From: an uncultured Porphyromonadaceae bacterium
GTDB lineage: Bacteria; Bacteroidota; Bacteroidia; Bacteroidales; Muribaculaceae
Direction: 5' to 3'
Length of the DNA stretch: 62,225 nt
Assembly (NCBI GenBank): GCA_947175495.1
Contig: CAMWNB010000010.1
Location: 1 to 62,225, forward strand
Shown: piece after piece, positions 34,315 through 42,659 of the stretch
Numbering within the stretch: the stretch's first letter is position 1
Layout of the letters: every line of letters starts with the position of its first letter
Notes under the pieces: generated by a model
The model's input: only the letters and a program-made list of their open reading frames with translations
What the model was told of the DNA's origin: nothing
Database searches by the model: none
Program-made: the position numbers and the translations under genes

Positions 34315-36719
34315 TAAAGCGACTTTACCTGTTTCTCCTCATATCGCTCCTTGCCGCCGGTGCAGCCTTTGCACAGGCCACCGGCACATGGAATCTGATG
34401 CCCGTGTACGGCGGCGCGGCCGAGCGCCTCGTCGACACACCCGACAAGGTGTACTACCTTTCGTCCGGACATCTTTTCTCCTACGACAAGGAAGCCGACG
34501 AGACGCGCCACTACTCATCCGTCAACTCCCTCAACGACGTAGACGTCACCCTCATTGCCTACAATCCCCGGGGGCGCTACCTCGCCGTGGTCTACTCCTC
34601 CCACAACATCGACCTCCTCTACGACAACGGCCGTGTGGTGAATCTTCCCGACATCCGCGACGCCAACATTTCATCCGACAAGACCGTCTCATCCATCGAT
34701 TTCACCCCGGACGGACGCATGTATGTGGCCACAGGTTTCGGATTCGTCGCGTTCGACGACAGCAAACACCGCGTGGCCGACAGCGGCATCTACAACGAAG
34801 CCTTCGTCTATGCCGGAGAGATTGGAGGCCATGTGGTCCTTGTGAAAGGCAACGAAATCTACGCATCGCCGGTCGATACACGCCACAACTCTTTTGACTC
34901 ATTCACCAGGATAGCCAATTTGCCGGGTACAGGCGCTGTTATGCACCGGCTCGGCACCGAACGTCTCGTGGCGAGAAACACTCTTGCCACGAGCTCCAAC
35001 AAATACTACATCGTCACGCCCGACTTCGCAGGAGCTTCAGCAGCCGTCACCACCATCGACAACGGCATCATGCGCATGGACTTCTGCGATGCACCCGACG
35101 GCAGCATCTACTTTGCCTCCGGCACCGTCATGCGCAACATTCAGCCCGACGGCACCGTCAAAGTAGTGAGCACGATGCCTTCCGGTTTATACAACAAAAC
35201 TCTCTTCACGCGCGTCGGCACAGCCTCCATATGGGCCTCCGACTTCACAGGCGTCGGAGAGTACTCCGTGTCCGATGCAGGCACCCTGACCATGCTCCGC
35301 GACCATGCCAAGCCCGAATCGCTCACATGCTCCTGGCCTGCCTTCATGACCCTCTCTCCCGACGGCAGCCGCATCTACATCTCCAACGTCGGCTACGATC
35401 CCATACTGGGCTATCTGACATCCGGCGACCAGGCTTTCTCCTTGCAGCAGACCACGAATATCATAGAAAACGGAATGGTCAGCGACGTCACATGCTACAA
35501 TATCGACAACACCGGCAAGGTGATGACAGGAGGCACACACGAGCCCGTAGAAGACCCTTCCGACCCCTCTGTCTACTACATCGCCAACTTCCAGAAAGGC
35601 ATATACAGAATTAAGGACGGCGAGCAGGTGGGACATATAGCAAGAGCTCAGATGCCTTTCTCCGAAAGCTGGGCACAGTGGGTGCACGATGTCCGAATCG
35701 ACCGTCACGGCAATTTGTGGATGGGCATATGGACAGCCAACGGCCGAAACCCCATATACATTCTTCCCGCCGATAAACTGCAGGATATGGACCACATTCA
35801 GCCGGCCGACTGGCTGATTCCCGCCGTTTCATCCTACAGCCACGGTTCGGGCATTGTGTCTCTGATGCACTCCCGCACCAACAACGTACTGTACTCCTCG
35901 CACCACAACATGCGCGGTTTGCTCGTCTACGACCACAAAGGCACAGAGACAAACCTGGCCGACGACACCCACAGCGTCTTCACCACTTTCGTCGACCAGG
36001 ACGGAGCGCAGAACACCATATCCAACGTGATACGCATGGTCGAAGACCCGCAGGGACAGATATGGGTATGCCATGAAAGAGGCATATTTGTGATTCCGGA
36101 TATAGCCACGGCCATACGCAGCAACGTCCTCTATGCCCGAAAGCCGAAAGTGGCGCGCAACGACGGCACCAACTACGCCGACTATCTTCTCGACGGCGAG
36201 CCGGTGATGGACATAAGCGTCGACCCGGCCGGCCGCAAATGGATTGCCACTAAAAATTCCGGCGCATACCTCGTCAGCGCCGACGGCACGCAGATTCTCG
36301 AAAACTACACCACCGAAAACTCATCGCTGCCGTCCAACAAGGTGCTCTCCGTAGTGGCCGACCCGCAGTCAAGCTACATCTATTTCGGCACGGAGAAAGG
36401 CGTCGTGTGCTACAGCAGCTCCGCATCGCCGGCAGCAGAGGACTATTCCGACGTCTACGCCTACCCCAATCCCGTACGCCCCGACTACACCGGATGGATC
36501 ACCATCACTGGGCTCATGGACAACTCGCTTGTGAAAATTACCGATGCCGCAGGCAATCTCGTCCACCAGGGCACAAGCGAAGGCGGAATGTACCTCTGGA
36601 ACGGCTGCAGCATGGCAAACCAACGCGTGCGCTCCGGCGTTTACTTTGTGTTCGCTTCTCAGAACGCCGCGGGCTCGGCATCGGGCAAGCCCGTTACTAA
36701 AATTATGGTGATAAACTGA
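34311..36719 (+). CDS. porZ: PorZ-like double beta-propeller protein with type IX-style C-terminal domain
   Basis: This 802-residue exported protein has a signal peptide of about residues 1-22 (ending AFAQA). Two sets of propeller repeats follow, with two-component-regulator-propeller blades such as VRIDRHGNLWMGI, VEDPQGQIWVCHERGIFVI and SVDPAGRKWIATKNSGAYLV. The C-terminal 85 residues start at YAYPNPVRPDYTGWITITG and end SGVYFVFAS...KIMVIN, a type A sorting-like beta-sandwich. In Porphyromonas, PorZ is a surface part of the type IX secretion attachment complex. The architecture and length match it. Whether this organism has a working type IX system cannot be judged from the window. Confidence 0.78.
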   Translation: MIKRLYLFLLISLLAAGAAFAQATGTWNLMPVYGGAAERLVDTPDKVYYLSSGHLFSYDKEADETRHYSSVNSLNDVDVTLIAYNPRGRYLAVVYSSHNIDLLYDNGRVVNLPDIRDANISSDKTVSSIDFTPDGRMYVATGFGFVAFDDSKHRVADSGIYNEAFVYAGEIGGHVVLVKGNEIYASPVDTRHNSFDSFTRIANLPGTGAVMHRLGTERLVARNTLATSSNKYYIVTPDFAGASAAVTTIDNGIMRMDFCDAPDGSIYFASGTVMRNIQPDGTVKVVSTMPSGLYNKTLFTRVGTASIWASDFTGVGEYSVSDAGTLTMLRDHAKPESLTCSWPAFMTLSPDGSRIYISNVGYDPILGYLTSGDQAFSLQQTTNIIENGMVSDVTCYNIDNTGKVMTGGTHEPVEDPSDPSVYYIANFQKGIYRIKDGEQVGHIARAQMPFSESWAQWVHDVRIDRHGNLWMGIWTANGRNPIYILPADKLQDMDHIQPADWLIPAVSSYSHGSGIVSLMHSRTNNVLYSSHHNMRGLLVYDHKGTETNLADDTHSVFTTFVDQDGAQNTISNVIRMVEDPQGQIWVCHERGIFVIPDIATAIRSNVLYARKPKVARNDGTNYADYLLDGEPVMDISVDPAGRKWIATKNSGAYLVSADGTQILENYTTENSSLPSNKVLSVVADPQSSYIYFGTEKGVVCYSSSASPAAEDYSDVYAYPNPVRPDYTGWITITGLMDNSLVKITDAAGNLVHQGTSEGGMYLWNGCSMANQRVRSGVYFVFASQNAAGSASGKPVTKIMVIN

Positions 36720-37255
36720 TGGACAATAGTTTACTTAAATATAAAGACGAACGCGACAAAAGCTACGGTGTGGCAGGCATGGCCATAGCCGTTGTCGCCT
36801 ACGATTGCGAGGACATGCTCGCTTCCGTTTCAATGGATGCCGACCCGGGACATGCCATTGAATTCGGTTCTGAATTTTATTTCAACGGCAATCCGCGTCT
36901 TTCGGCCAAAATTGCATGGACCGAACTTCTTAAGCAGTTTCGCCTGGCCACCGGTCTGCTTGTGGCCAATGCAATGAGCCGCAACTATGTGCAGCATCGG
37001 CGGCGCCTTTCTTTCGATACAGAGAAGGCACTCCGAGAAATCATCCACGCCTGCGGAGCCGAGGACGAGACACAGCTCGACGACGACGAGATTGACGCCG
37101 TGATCGAGCGCAACTTCGAGTTCTTCAACCGTCTCTTCCAGATGCAGGCAGTCCACGAGGCAGCCCATTCGCTTGCCTCGCAGCTTGTGGAGCGGCGCAC
37201 ACTCACACCCGCCGAAGTCGTCGACCGCCTCGCATCGATGATGCGCTATCTGTAG
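36719..37255 (+). CDS. Conserved protein of unknown function coupled to the PorZ-like gene
   Basis: This 178-residue cytosolic-looking protein has no signal peptide or membrane helix. It begins with a beta-rich segment (YGVAGMAIAVVAYDCEDMLASVSMD), then EFGSEFYFNGNPRLSAKIAWTELLKQF, then an all-helical, acidic C-terminal half. I do not recognise a named family. Its ATG overlaps the TGA of the PorZ-like gene by one base, so production is linked, although one product is exported and the other probably is not. Its stop overlaps the 3' end of the opposite acyltransferase by 10 bases. Confidence 0.7.
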   Translation: MDNSLLKYKDERDKSYGVAGMAIAVVAYDCEDMLASVSMDADPGHAIEFGSEFYFNGNPRLSAKIAWTELLKQFRLATGLLVANAMSRNYVQHRRRLSFDTEKALREIIHACGAEDETQLDDDEIDAVIERNFEFFNRLFQMQAVHEAAHSLASQLVERRTLTPAEVVDRLASMMRYL

Positions 37256-38295
37256 AGAAACCTTTTCCCTATCGCAAACCAGGAAAAGCAGGATACAGCC
37301 GTGACCGCACAGGTGATAAGCGATAGTCTGGCAATTGCAGAACACCCCTCGAACCATCCGCATTGCAGCGACACCAGCAGTATGGGCATATGATATAGAT
37401 ACATATCATACGACACGTTGTTGACGTTGAGTTTTTGCAGAAACCCGAAGTTGCCGGCGAACGAAAACAACAGAGTGGCCGTAGACACCACGAGCGGACT
37501 TATAATTATCTCATAATATGGCATATTGCTTGCCGTAAGGACGATAAGCAAAACAATGATTGCTATTCCTATGCGGTGCTTCATGAAAAAATCATGAACA
37601 AAATAGATAAGCACGCCTGTGTAAAAATACATCAGCTGTCCGAACACCTGACGTGAGAGAATATTATATATCTCCTTATCCGTTGTCAGATATAAATGGC
37701 TGAAACACAATCTGTACGCCATAGACATCACATATATTCCCACAACCGTCCACACTACGTTCCTGAGAGAGTTCCCTCTCTTTTTGTGCAGCATAGCGAT
37801 GATAGCGGAGAATATGGGAATGGAAATATACAGCAACACCTCTATTTTTATAGTCCACAACGACCCGTTCACAGCATGCACCGGAAGGCTTTGGAACACT
37901 CCCGGAAGTTCCGGTTCAAGAAAATTCAGAAACACCGCATTGCTGACCACATACTTCAGCCAGTCTATGTTGAAAAAGTATTCTTTCCACGACAACGTGC
38001 TGAAAGCTACCAGTCCGAACGCACAGAGCAGAACTATAAATAGATACGGCGGAAGAATCCTTCTGGCGCGTCTCAGCAGGTAAGGTCTTATGCCGCCCGA
38101 GCTCAGCCAGCTTTTATACACAAGAAATCCGCTTAATGCGAAGAATCCCCCCACCGCATTGTAGCTCGACGTAGGCATCGCAAAATCAGTGCCGTACACC
38201 AGATTGAAATGAGCTGTTATCACGCACATGGCGAGATAATAGCGCACCGCCCCCATGTTGTTGGCATACTTGCCACTTGCTTTCGCTTTCTCCAC
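37246..38295 (-). CDS. Acyltransferase family 3 membrane protein
   Basis: This integral membrane protein of about 349 residues has around ten hydrophobic helices. It follows the OafA/YrhL-type acyltransferase-3 pattern, with N-terminal RYYLAMCVITAHF (catalytic-type His), GGFFALSGFLVY and RARRILPPY blocks. Such enzymes acetylate surface glycans. The chosen start is the GTG at 38295; an ATG at 38256 (MGAVRYY) is equally possible. The open frame upstream of these lies inside wbqC. The coding sequence is clearly poorer in G and C than every neighbour, which suggests horizontal gain. Confidence 0.85.
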   Translation of the reverse strand: MEKAKASGKYANNMGAVRYYLAMCVITAHFNLVYGTDFAMPTSSYNAVGGFFALSGFLVYKSWLSSGGIRPYLLRRARRILPPYLFIVLLCAFGLVAFSTLSWKEYFFNIDWLKYVVSNAVFLNFLEPELPGVFQSLPVHAVNGSLWTIKIEVLLYISIPIFSAIIAMLHKKRGNSLRNVVWTVVGIYVMSMAYRLCFSHLYLTTDKEIYNILSRQVFGQLMYFYTGVLIYFVHDFFMKHRIGIAIIVLLIVLTASNMPYYEIIISPLVVSTATLLFSFAGNFGFLQKLNVNNVSYDMYLYHMPILLVSLQCGWFEGCSAIARLSLITCAVTAVSCFSWFAIGKRFLYR

Positions 38296-38302
38296 GCCTA
38301 CA

Positions 38303-38902
38303 TCACATTTCCTGTTTCCCCATCGCGCGCCGCAACGCAAGCGCTGCCTCCGGGCCGAGGTTGAATATAAGATCAAGCACGCTCAGGCCGTCCAGAAAAC
38401 CTAATTCTGCCTGTCGCACCTGCCAGTATGCGCCTACCGACCCCGCAGGAGGCATTTTCACGCTCTCTGACGCGTCGTAACTGATTTTCGTGTCAATCAT
38501 CAGTATCTTGCACACAGCCTCGTTCACGGCCTTTATTTGTGCCTCCAGAGCCGTTCCCTCTTCAGGAAACAGCGCCGGAGCCAGCCTGTCGATATAAAAC
38601 TCATAGAAAGGCGTGCGTCCGTAGGCCGACGCCAGCGACGTAGCGTGCACTGCCTGCCATCGTCCGTGCCCGCTTATGCGCACATCGGTCCACCGCGCGT
38701 TGGGCACGCCGTGAGGCGCCTGCACAGGCACCGTCAGCATCAGTCGGCCGCGCGTGTCGGCCACCTCGTAGCGGTGGGTCTCCTTGCGCCGTTTGTCGTA
38801 TGGAGCGTGCATCGCTATGTCCACATGCGCGCATTGCCCCATCAGCGCATAATATGCGGCCGACGGGGCAAGTGCGGGAGGTAGTAATAATTTTTCCGTC
38901 AT
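38303..38902 (-). CDS. WbqC-like family protein
   Basis: This 199-residue protein shows the WbqC pattern: LLLPPALAPSAAYYALM at the start, YDKRRKETHRYEVADTRGRLMLTVPVQ in the middle, and YEFYIDRLAPALF. WbqC-like proteins are linked to O-antigen or surface-sugar loci, but their reaction is not settled. In Bacteroides relatives, it follows lepB as here. Its ATG overlaps the lepB stop by ATGA, and the acyltransferase begins 8 bases after its end. Confidence 0.85.
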   Translation of the reverse strand: MTEKLLLPPALAPSAAYYALMGQCAHVDIAMHAPYDKRRKETHRYEVADTRGRLMLTVPVQAPHGVPNARWTDVRISGHGRWQAVHATSLASAYGRTPFYEFYIDRLAPALFPEEGTALEAQIKAVNEAVCKILMIDTKISYDASESVKMPPAGSVGAYWQVRQAELGFLDGLSVLDLIFNLGPEAALALRRAMGKQEM

Positions 38903-40359
38903 TTATCCGGATTGGCGTCCTTGAGTATGCGGTTCCAGCGTATGCCGCCGTTCAGAAGGCTGCGGTCTCGGTCGAAGCTGATGAGCACACGCATCGGAGT
39001 GCCCACCACATGGTCTTCCGGCACGAAACCCCAGAAGCGCGAGTCCTGCGAGTTGTCGCGGTTGTCGCCCATCATGAAGTAATAGTCCATCGCAAAGGTA
39101 TAGGCCTGTGCCGGCTTGCCGTCGATAAACACCGTGCCGTCATCAGCCAGCCACGAGTTCGTGTGGCCCTCATAGTTGCGTATCACCCTGTGATACATCT
39201 TCCATGCCGACGGCGACATCTTCACGGTCATGCCCTTCTTGGGGATCAGCACGCCATGCTCGCCGCCGTAGTTGCTCAGAGTCCATTCTTCGGCCAGGCC
39301 TTCCGGGAAGAGATTCAGCGCAGCGCCGTCCGTGGCGAACACATCGCCGAATTTCACCGCGTCGTGCAGCGTTCCGTCGGCACGCAGCTCGGCTATCATC
39401 TGCTGCGTCATAGGCATCACATAGAAGAAATCGTTGGCCTGCGCGCCGGGCAGTATGGCCGAAAGCCTCATGCGGTCCGTGCCTTCGGCCATCAGAGCCT
39501 GCACGTCGCCCTGGGCTATGCCAAGCGCGTGCATACGGTCCTCGTCGATCGGACGGCTCACTGCCGCTATGTAGTTGAACTGCACATTCTCCGGCATAGC
39601 CTGCGCCTTGCCGTCGATGTAGATGGTGTCGTTTACTATGCGCAGCCGTTCGCCGGGCAGGCCCACCGCGCGTTTCACAAAGTTCTGCCTGCGGTCCACA
39701 GGGCGGTAGATCACCTCGCCGAACTGTTCCGGATTCTGCCTTATGGTCTCGCGGCCGTAGCGCTTCACCAGCAGGTCGTAATACTCCGGCGACTCCTCGT
39801 AGCGGGCACACACAGTGTCGCCCGCAGGAAAGTTGAACACCACGATGTCGCCGCTCTCCACGCCGCGAAGGCCGCGAAGGCGGCGATATTCGTTGCTCGG
39901 GCTGTCAAGATAGCTCTTGCAGCCCAGCACCGGCAGCTTGTTGTGCACAAGAGGAAAATGCACAGGCGTCATGGGCACGCGCGGACCGTACATCAGCTTG
40001 TTCACCCACAGGTAGTCGCCCGTCAGAAGCGTCTTTTCAAGCGACGACGACGGTATCTGGTAATTCTGTCCCACGAAGGCGAACACGAAGTAAACAAGCA
40101 CCAGCGCGTACACGATCGCGTCCACCCAGCTCATCACTCCGGTCACGGCCTTGTTCTTGCTCTTCTTCCACCACGTCAGAGGGATGTACCCGGTGATGTA
40201 GATATCGAACAGCAGCACCAGGCCCAGAGCCCACCACGGGCTGCCAAGCCAGGCCACCCATGCCAGGTAGATGAGCCCAACTATGCCGAAACGCACCCAG
40301 CGGGTGGTTTTCACCTGCGAGATGCGTTCGTGGAAATCACTTTTGAAATCCTTGCTCAT
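38899..40359 (-). CDS. lepB: Signal peptidase I, long Bacteroidetes form
   Basis: This 486-residue membrane serine protease removes signal peptides from exported proteins. Two or three N-terminal helices are followed by the catalytic Ser block IPSSSLEKTLLTGDYLWV, the general-base Lys in FVKRAVGLPGERL, and the C-terminal box MGDNRDNSQDSRFWGFVP. About 200 residues are inserted between box C and box D, as in Bacteroidetes, where LepB is far longer than the E. coli protein. It is transcribed with the Lrp-type regulator before it (4-base overlap). Confidence 0.94.
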   Translation of the reverse strand: MSKDFKSDFHERISQVKTTRWVRFGIVGLIYLAWVAWLGSPWWALGLVLLFDIYITGYIPLTWWKKSKNKAVTGVMSWVDAIVYALVLVYFVFAFVGQNYQIPSSSLEKTLLTGDYLWVNKLMYGPRVPMTPVHFPLVHNKLPVLGCKSYLDSPSNEYRRLRGLRGVESGDIVVFNFPAGDTVCARYEESPEYYDLLVKRYGRETIRQNPEQFGEVIYRPVDRRQNFVKRAVGLPGERLRIVNDTIYIDGKAQAMPENVQFNYIAAVSRPIDEDRMHALGIAQGDVQALMAEGTDRMRLSAILPGAQANDFFYVMPMTQQMIAELRADGTLHDAVKFGDVFATDGAALNLFPEGLAEEWTLSNYGGEHGVLIPKKGMTVKMSPSAWKMYHRVIRNYEGHTNSWLADDGTVFIDGKPAQAYTFAMDYYFMMGDNRDNSQDSRFWGFVPEDHVVGTPMRVLISFDRDRSLLNGGIRWNRILKDANPDK

Positions 40360-40826
40360 TTGTAGCTTACGGGTATTTCGCGCGATATGGAGTTGTCAAG
40401 TGAGATAAGGGTTTCAGTCCCGACTACGCCGGGTATCATCTGTATCTTGTTGTTCAGAAGATCCATCAGATGCTCATTGTCGCGGGCATAAAGTTTCACC
40501 AGCAGTGTGTAAGGACCGGTGGTGAAATGACACTCCACAATCTCCGGAATCTTCTCGAATTCGGGCACGGCGTCGCGGTACATGGCGCCGCGTTCAAGCG
40601 TCACGCCTATATAAGTGCAGGTGCTGTAGCCCAGCACATGGGGGTCCACCGAGTAGCCCGAGCCGGTGATTACATTCATGTCTATCATGCGTTGGATGCG
40701 CTGGTGGATGGCTGCGCGGCTCACTCCGCATTCTATTGCTACGTCTTTTGAGGGGATGCGTGCGTTGTGCATCACAATCTTGAGAATGTGTCTGTCAAGA
40801 TTGTCAATTTTGTCCATATGTGGCAT
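40356..40826 (-). CDS. Lrp/AsnC-family transcription regulator
   Basis: This 156-residue regulator has an N-terminal helix-turn-helix (LDRHILKIVMHNARIPSKDVAIECGVSRAAIHQRIQRM) and a C-terminal RAM effector domain (VTLERGAMYRDAVPEFEKIPEIVECHFTTGPYTLLVKLYARD), usually binding amino acids. The second ATG (40817, MDKIDNL) is also a possible start. It overlaps lepB, so it may control its own operon of lepB, wbqC and the acyltransferase, though that is inference. Confidence 0.93.
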   Translation of the reverse strand: MPHMDKIDNLDRHILKIVMHNARIPSKDVAIECGVSRAAIHQRIQRMIDMNVITGSGYSVDPHVLGYSTCTYIGVTLERGAMYRDAVPEFEKIPEIVECHFTTGPYTLLVKLYARDNEHLMDLLNNKIQMIPGVVGTETLISLDNSISREIPVSYK

Positions 40827-40843
40827 TGTACTGAAATTTTTTA

Positions 40844-40872
40844 CAAAAGTAACAAATTTCTATCAAATACAA
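40844..40872 (-). promoter_or_regulatory. Promoter for the Lrp-lepB operon
   Basis: On the minus strand, TACTTTTG (40844-40851) fits the -7 box, with TTG (40870-40872) 18 bases upstream as -33. The expected leader before the ATG at 40826 is about a dozen bases. Confidence 0.6.
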
Positions 40873-40953
40873 GCAATATTGTCTCAAAAAACCGCAAAAT
40901 ATGTCGCATAACATACTTTTAACTCCCTATCACATCCCACTTTGCAAAAATAT

Positions 40954-41706
40954 TCAACTTCTCGGCACTTTCTTGCGCTTAGGCGAGAAAATACTGTTCC
41001 ATTTCAGACGGATCACACCGAACACAGCTTCGCCGAATATCGACGAATTCATCTTCGAAGTGCCGAGCACGCGGTTCACGAACACAATAGGCACCTCTGC
41101 CACCTTGAAGCCCATCTGATGCGCCGTAAATTTCATCTCTATCTGAAAAGCATACCCTTTGAACTTGATTGCATCCAGGTCGAATGCCTCGAGCACACGC
41201 CTGCGGTAGCACACAAATCCGGCCGTAGTGTCGTGAACGGGCAGCCCCGTCACCAGCCGCACATATTTCGACGCGTAGTACGACATCAGCACCCTGCCCA
41301 TTGGCCAGTTCACCACATTCACGCCCGTCACATAGCGAGAGCCCACGGCCACGTCTGCTCCCTCTTCGGCACATGCCTTGCGCAGACGTTCCAGGTCGGC
41401 GGGATTGTGGCTGAAGTCAGCGTCCATTTCAAAGATATACTCATATCCCTCGGCCAGAGCGCGCTTGAAGCCCTCTATATAGGCCGTGCCGAGGCCCAGT
41501 TTGCCCGCACGTTCCGTTATCATCACACGCCCGGGAAACTCCGCCATCTTGTCCTTTACGATTGCCGCCGTGCCGTCGGGCGAGTTGTCGTCAATCACCA
41601 GCACGTCGAAGCCGTGTTCAAGTCCCATCACGGCATCAATGATAGCCGCCGCGTTCTCGCGCTCGTTGTACATCGGGATTATTACCACGCAATCGCTTTT
41701 CGTCAT
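40954..41706 (-). CDS. GT2 polyprenol-monophosphate mannosyl/glycosyltransferase
   Basis: This 250-residue family 2 glycosyltransferase is of the dolichol-phosphate mannose synthase type. The nucleotide-sugar fold starts with VVIIPMYNERENAAAI, followed by VLVIDDNSPDGTA, EMDADFSHNPADL (metal-binding DxD) and a catalytic region near DTTAGFVCYRRRV. It lacks the C-terminal membrane anchors of the longer class, so it is soluble or peripheral and probably makes a polyprenyl-phosphate sugar. An open frame continues upstream through the 72-bp repeats, but the ATG at 41706 gives the standard N-terminus. Confidence 0.9.
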   Translation of the reverse strand: MTKSDCVVIIPMYNERENAAAIIDAVMGLEHGFDVLVIDDNSPDGTAAIVKDKMAEFPGRVMITERAGKLGLGTAYIEGFKRALAEGYEYIFEMDADFSHNPADLERLRKACAEEGADVAVGSRYVTGVNVVNWPMGRVLMSYYASKYVRLVTGLPVHDTTAGFVCYRRRVLEAFDLDAIKFKGYAFQIEMKFTAHQMGFKVAEVPIVFVNRVLGTSKMNSSIFGEAVFGVIRLKWNSIFSPKRKKVPRS

Positions 41707-41731
41707 ACTTTTAATTTTTTTATTTCCGACG

Positions 41732-41763
41732 CAAATATACGGATAAGTCGAGAGCAAAACAAA
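41732..41763 (-). promoter_or_regulatory. Promoter of the glycosyltransferase in repeat unit 1
   Basis: TATATTTG (41732-41739) fits TAnnTTTG and TTTG (41760-41763) is the -33 element, 20 bases upstream. Predicted leader to the ATG at 41706 is about 20 bases. A second identical promoter sits 72 bases upstream at 41804-41835. Confidence 0.65.
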
Positions 41764-41875
41764 TTTATTTGATTTTGCCGAGCGCGAGTATATTCGGCAA
41801 AGCCAAATATACGGATAAGTCGAGAGCAAAACAAATTTATTTGATTTTGCCGAGCGTGAGTATATTCGGCATAGC
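41732..41875. repeat. Two tandem copies of a 72-bp promoter-bearing repeat
   Basis: Units at 41732-41803 and 41804-41875 differ at two positions only. Each contains, read on the minus strand, a hairpin (TTGCCGA with TCGGCAA at 41775-41781/41794-41800 in unit 1), TTTG at 41760-41763, and TATATTTG at 41732-41739, with the same spacing in unit 2. Both strands stay open through it in one frame because 72 is a multiple of three. The promoter of the glycosyltransferase is inside it. Confidence 0.9.
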
Positions 41876-41894
41876 CGGATATGACATTTTTTTC

Positions 41895-41902
41895 TAACTT
41901 TG
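41895..41902 (+). promoter_or_regulatory. Promoter -7 box of the O-methyltransferase
   Basis: TAACTTTG fits the -7 consensus and ends 5 bases before the ATG at 41908. This leaves room for almost no leader. Confidence 0.6.
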
Positions 41903-41907
41903 CCATC

Positions 41908-42552
41908 ATGAAACAAGAAGAAGAACTCCTCGAAGAATACATCCAGAGCCACATCGACCCCGAACCCCCTGCCCTTCACGCACTTTGGCGACGCACCCAC
42001 CTCCGCCACGTCTATCCGCGCATGTGCTCCGGCCACATCCAGGGACGCCTCCTGCGCATGCTCGCCGCCATGGTGCAGCCCCGTCGCGTAATCGAGCTCG
42101 GCACATTCACAGGCTACTCAGCCCTCTGCCTCGCCGAAGGAATGTCCGCCGACGGCGAACTCCACACCATCGAAATCGACGACGAGATGGAGCCCGAGCT
42201 CTCCGAACTCTTCTCCGCGCCACATCCGGGAGCACCCGTCACACTCCACATCGGCGACGCGCTCGACATCATCCCGACTCTTCCGGCCCCATGGGACATG
42301 GCCTTCATCGACGCCAACAAGCGCCACTACACCGACTACTACGAGCTACTCCTTCCGCGCATGCGTCCCGGCGGCATAATCCTTGCCGACAACACCCTCT
42401 GGAGCGGCAAGATTCTCCACCCCGACGCTGCACGCGACCCGCAGACCCGCGCACTCCTCGAATTCAACGACCGCGTCGCCGCCGACCCACGCGTCACCCG
42501 CGTGATCCTGCCGCTCCGCGACGGTCTCACCATCCTCCGCGTCAACCCGTAG
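41908..42552 (+). CDS. Class I SAM-dependent O-methyltransferase
   Basis: This 214-residue methyltransferase is of the catechol/caffeoyl-CoA O-methyltransferase type. VIELGTFTGYSALCLAEGM is SAM motif I, HTIEIDDEME is motif II, MAFIDANKRHYTDYYELLLPRMRPGGIILADN carries the metal-binding Asp residues, and VLPLRDGLTILR ends the fold. The substrate is unknown. The in-frame upstream ATG at 41881 lies in the -7 box region, so 41908 is the better start. It stands alone, diverging from the glycosyltransferase. Confidence 0.92.
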   Translation: MKQEEELLEEYIQSHIDPEPPALHALWRRTHLRHVYPRMCSGHIQGRLLRMLAAMVQPRRVIELGTFTGYSALCLAEGMSADGELHTIEIDDEMEPELSELFSAPHPGAPVTLHIGDALDIIPTLPAPWDMAFIDANKRHYTDYYELLLPRMRPGGIILADNTLWSGKILHPDAARDPQTRALLEFNDRVAADPRVTRVILPLRDGLTILRVNP

Positions 42553-42617
42553 GCACAAAGAAGCGACATTCCCGCACAAGCCGCTTAAAACAAGTAAATC
42601 CATCCCCTCATAGACCA

Positions 42618-42650
42618 TAATTTTGCAGCATAATTCACAAATCTGCAAAA
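42618..42650 (+). promoter_or_regulatory. Promoter with overlapping inverted repeat (candidate operator)
   Basis: TAATTTTG (42618-42625) is a -7 box. A perfect inverted repeat TTTTGCAG (42621-42628) / CTGCAAAA (42643-42650) overlaps it and spans the expected transcription start. The ATG of the 778-residue protein follows at 42660. A repressor binding there would block the operon. Confidence 0.5.
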
Positions 42651-42659
42651 CTACAGTCT

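Noticed and set aside
41707-42036. N-terminal extension of the glycosyltransferase through the 72-bp repeats
   Set aside because: The repeated peptide only reflects a repeat length divisible by three; the family start is at 41706 and the promoter lies inside the repeat.
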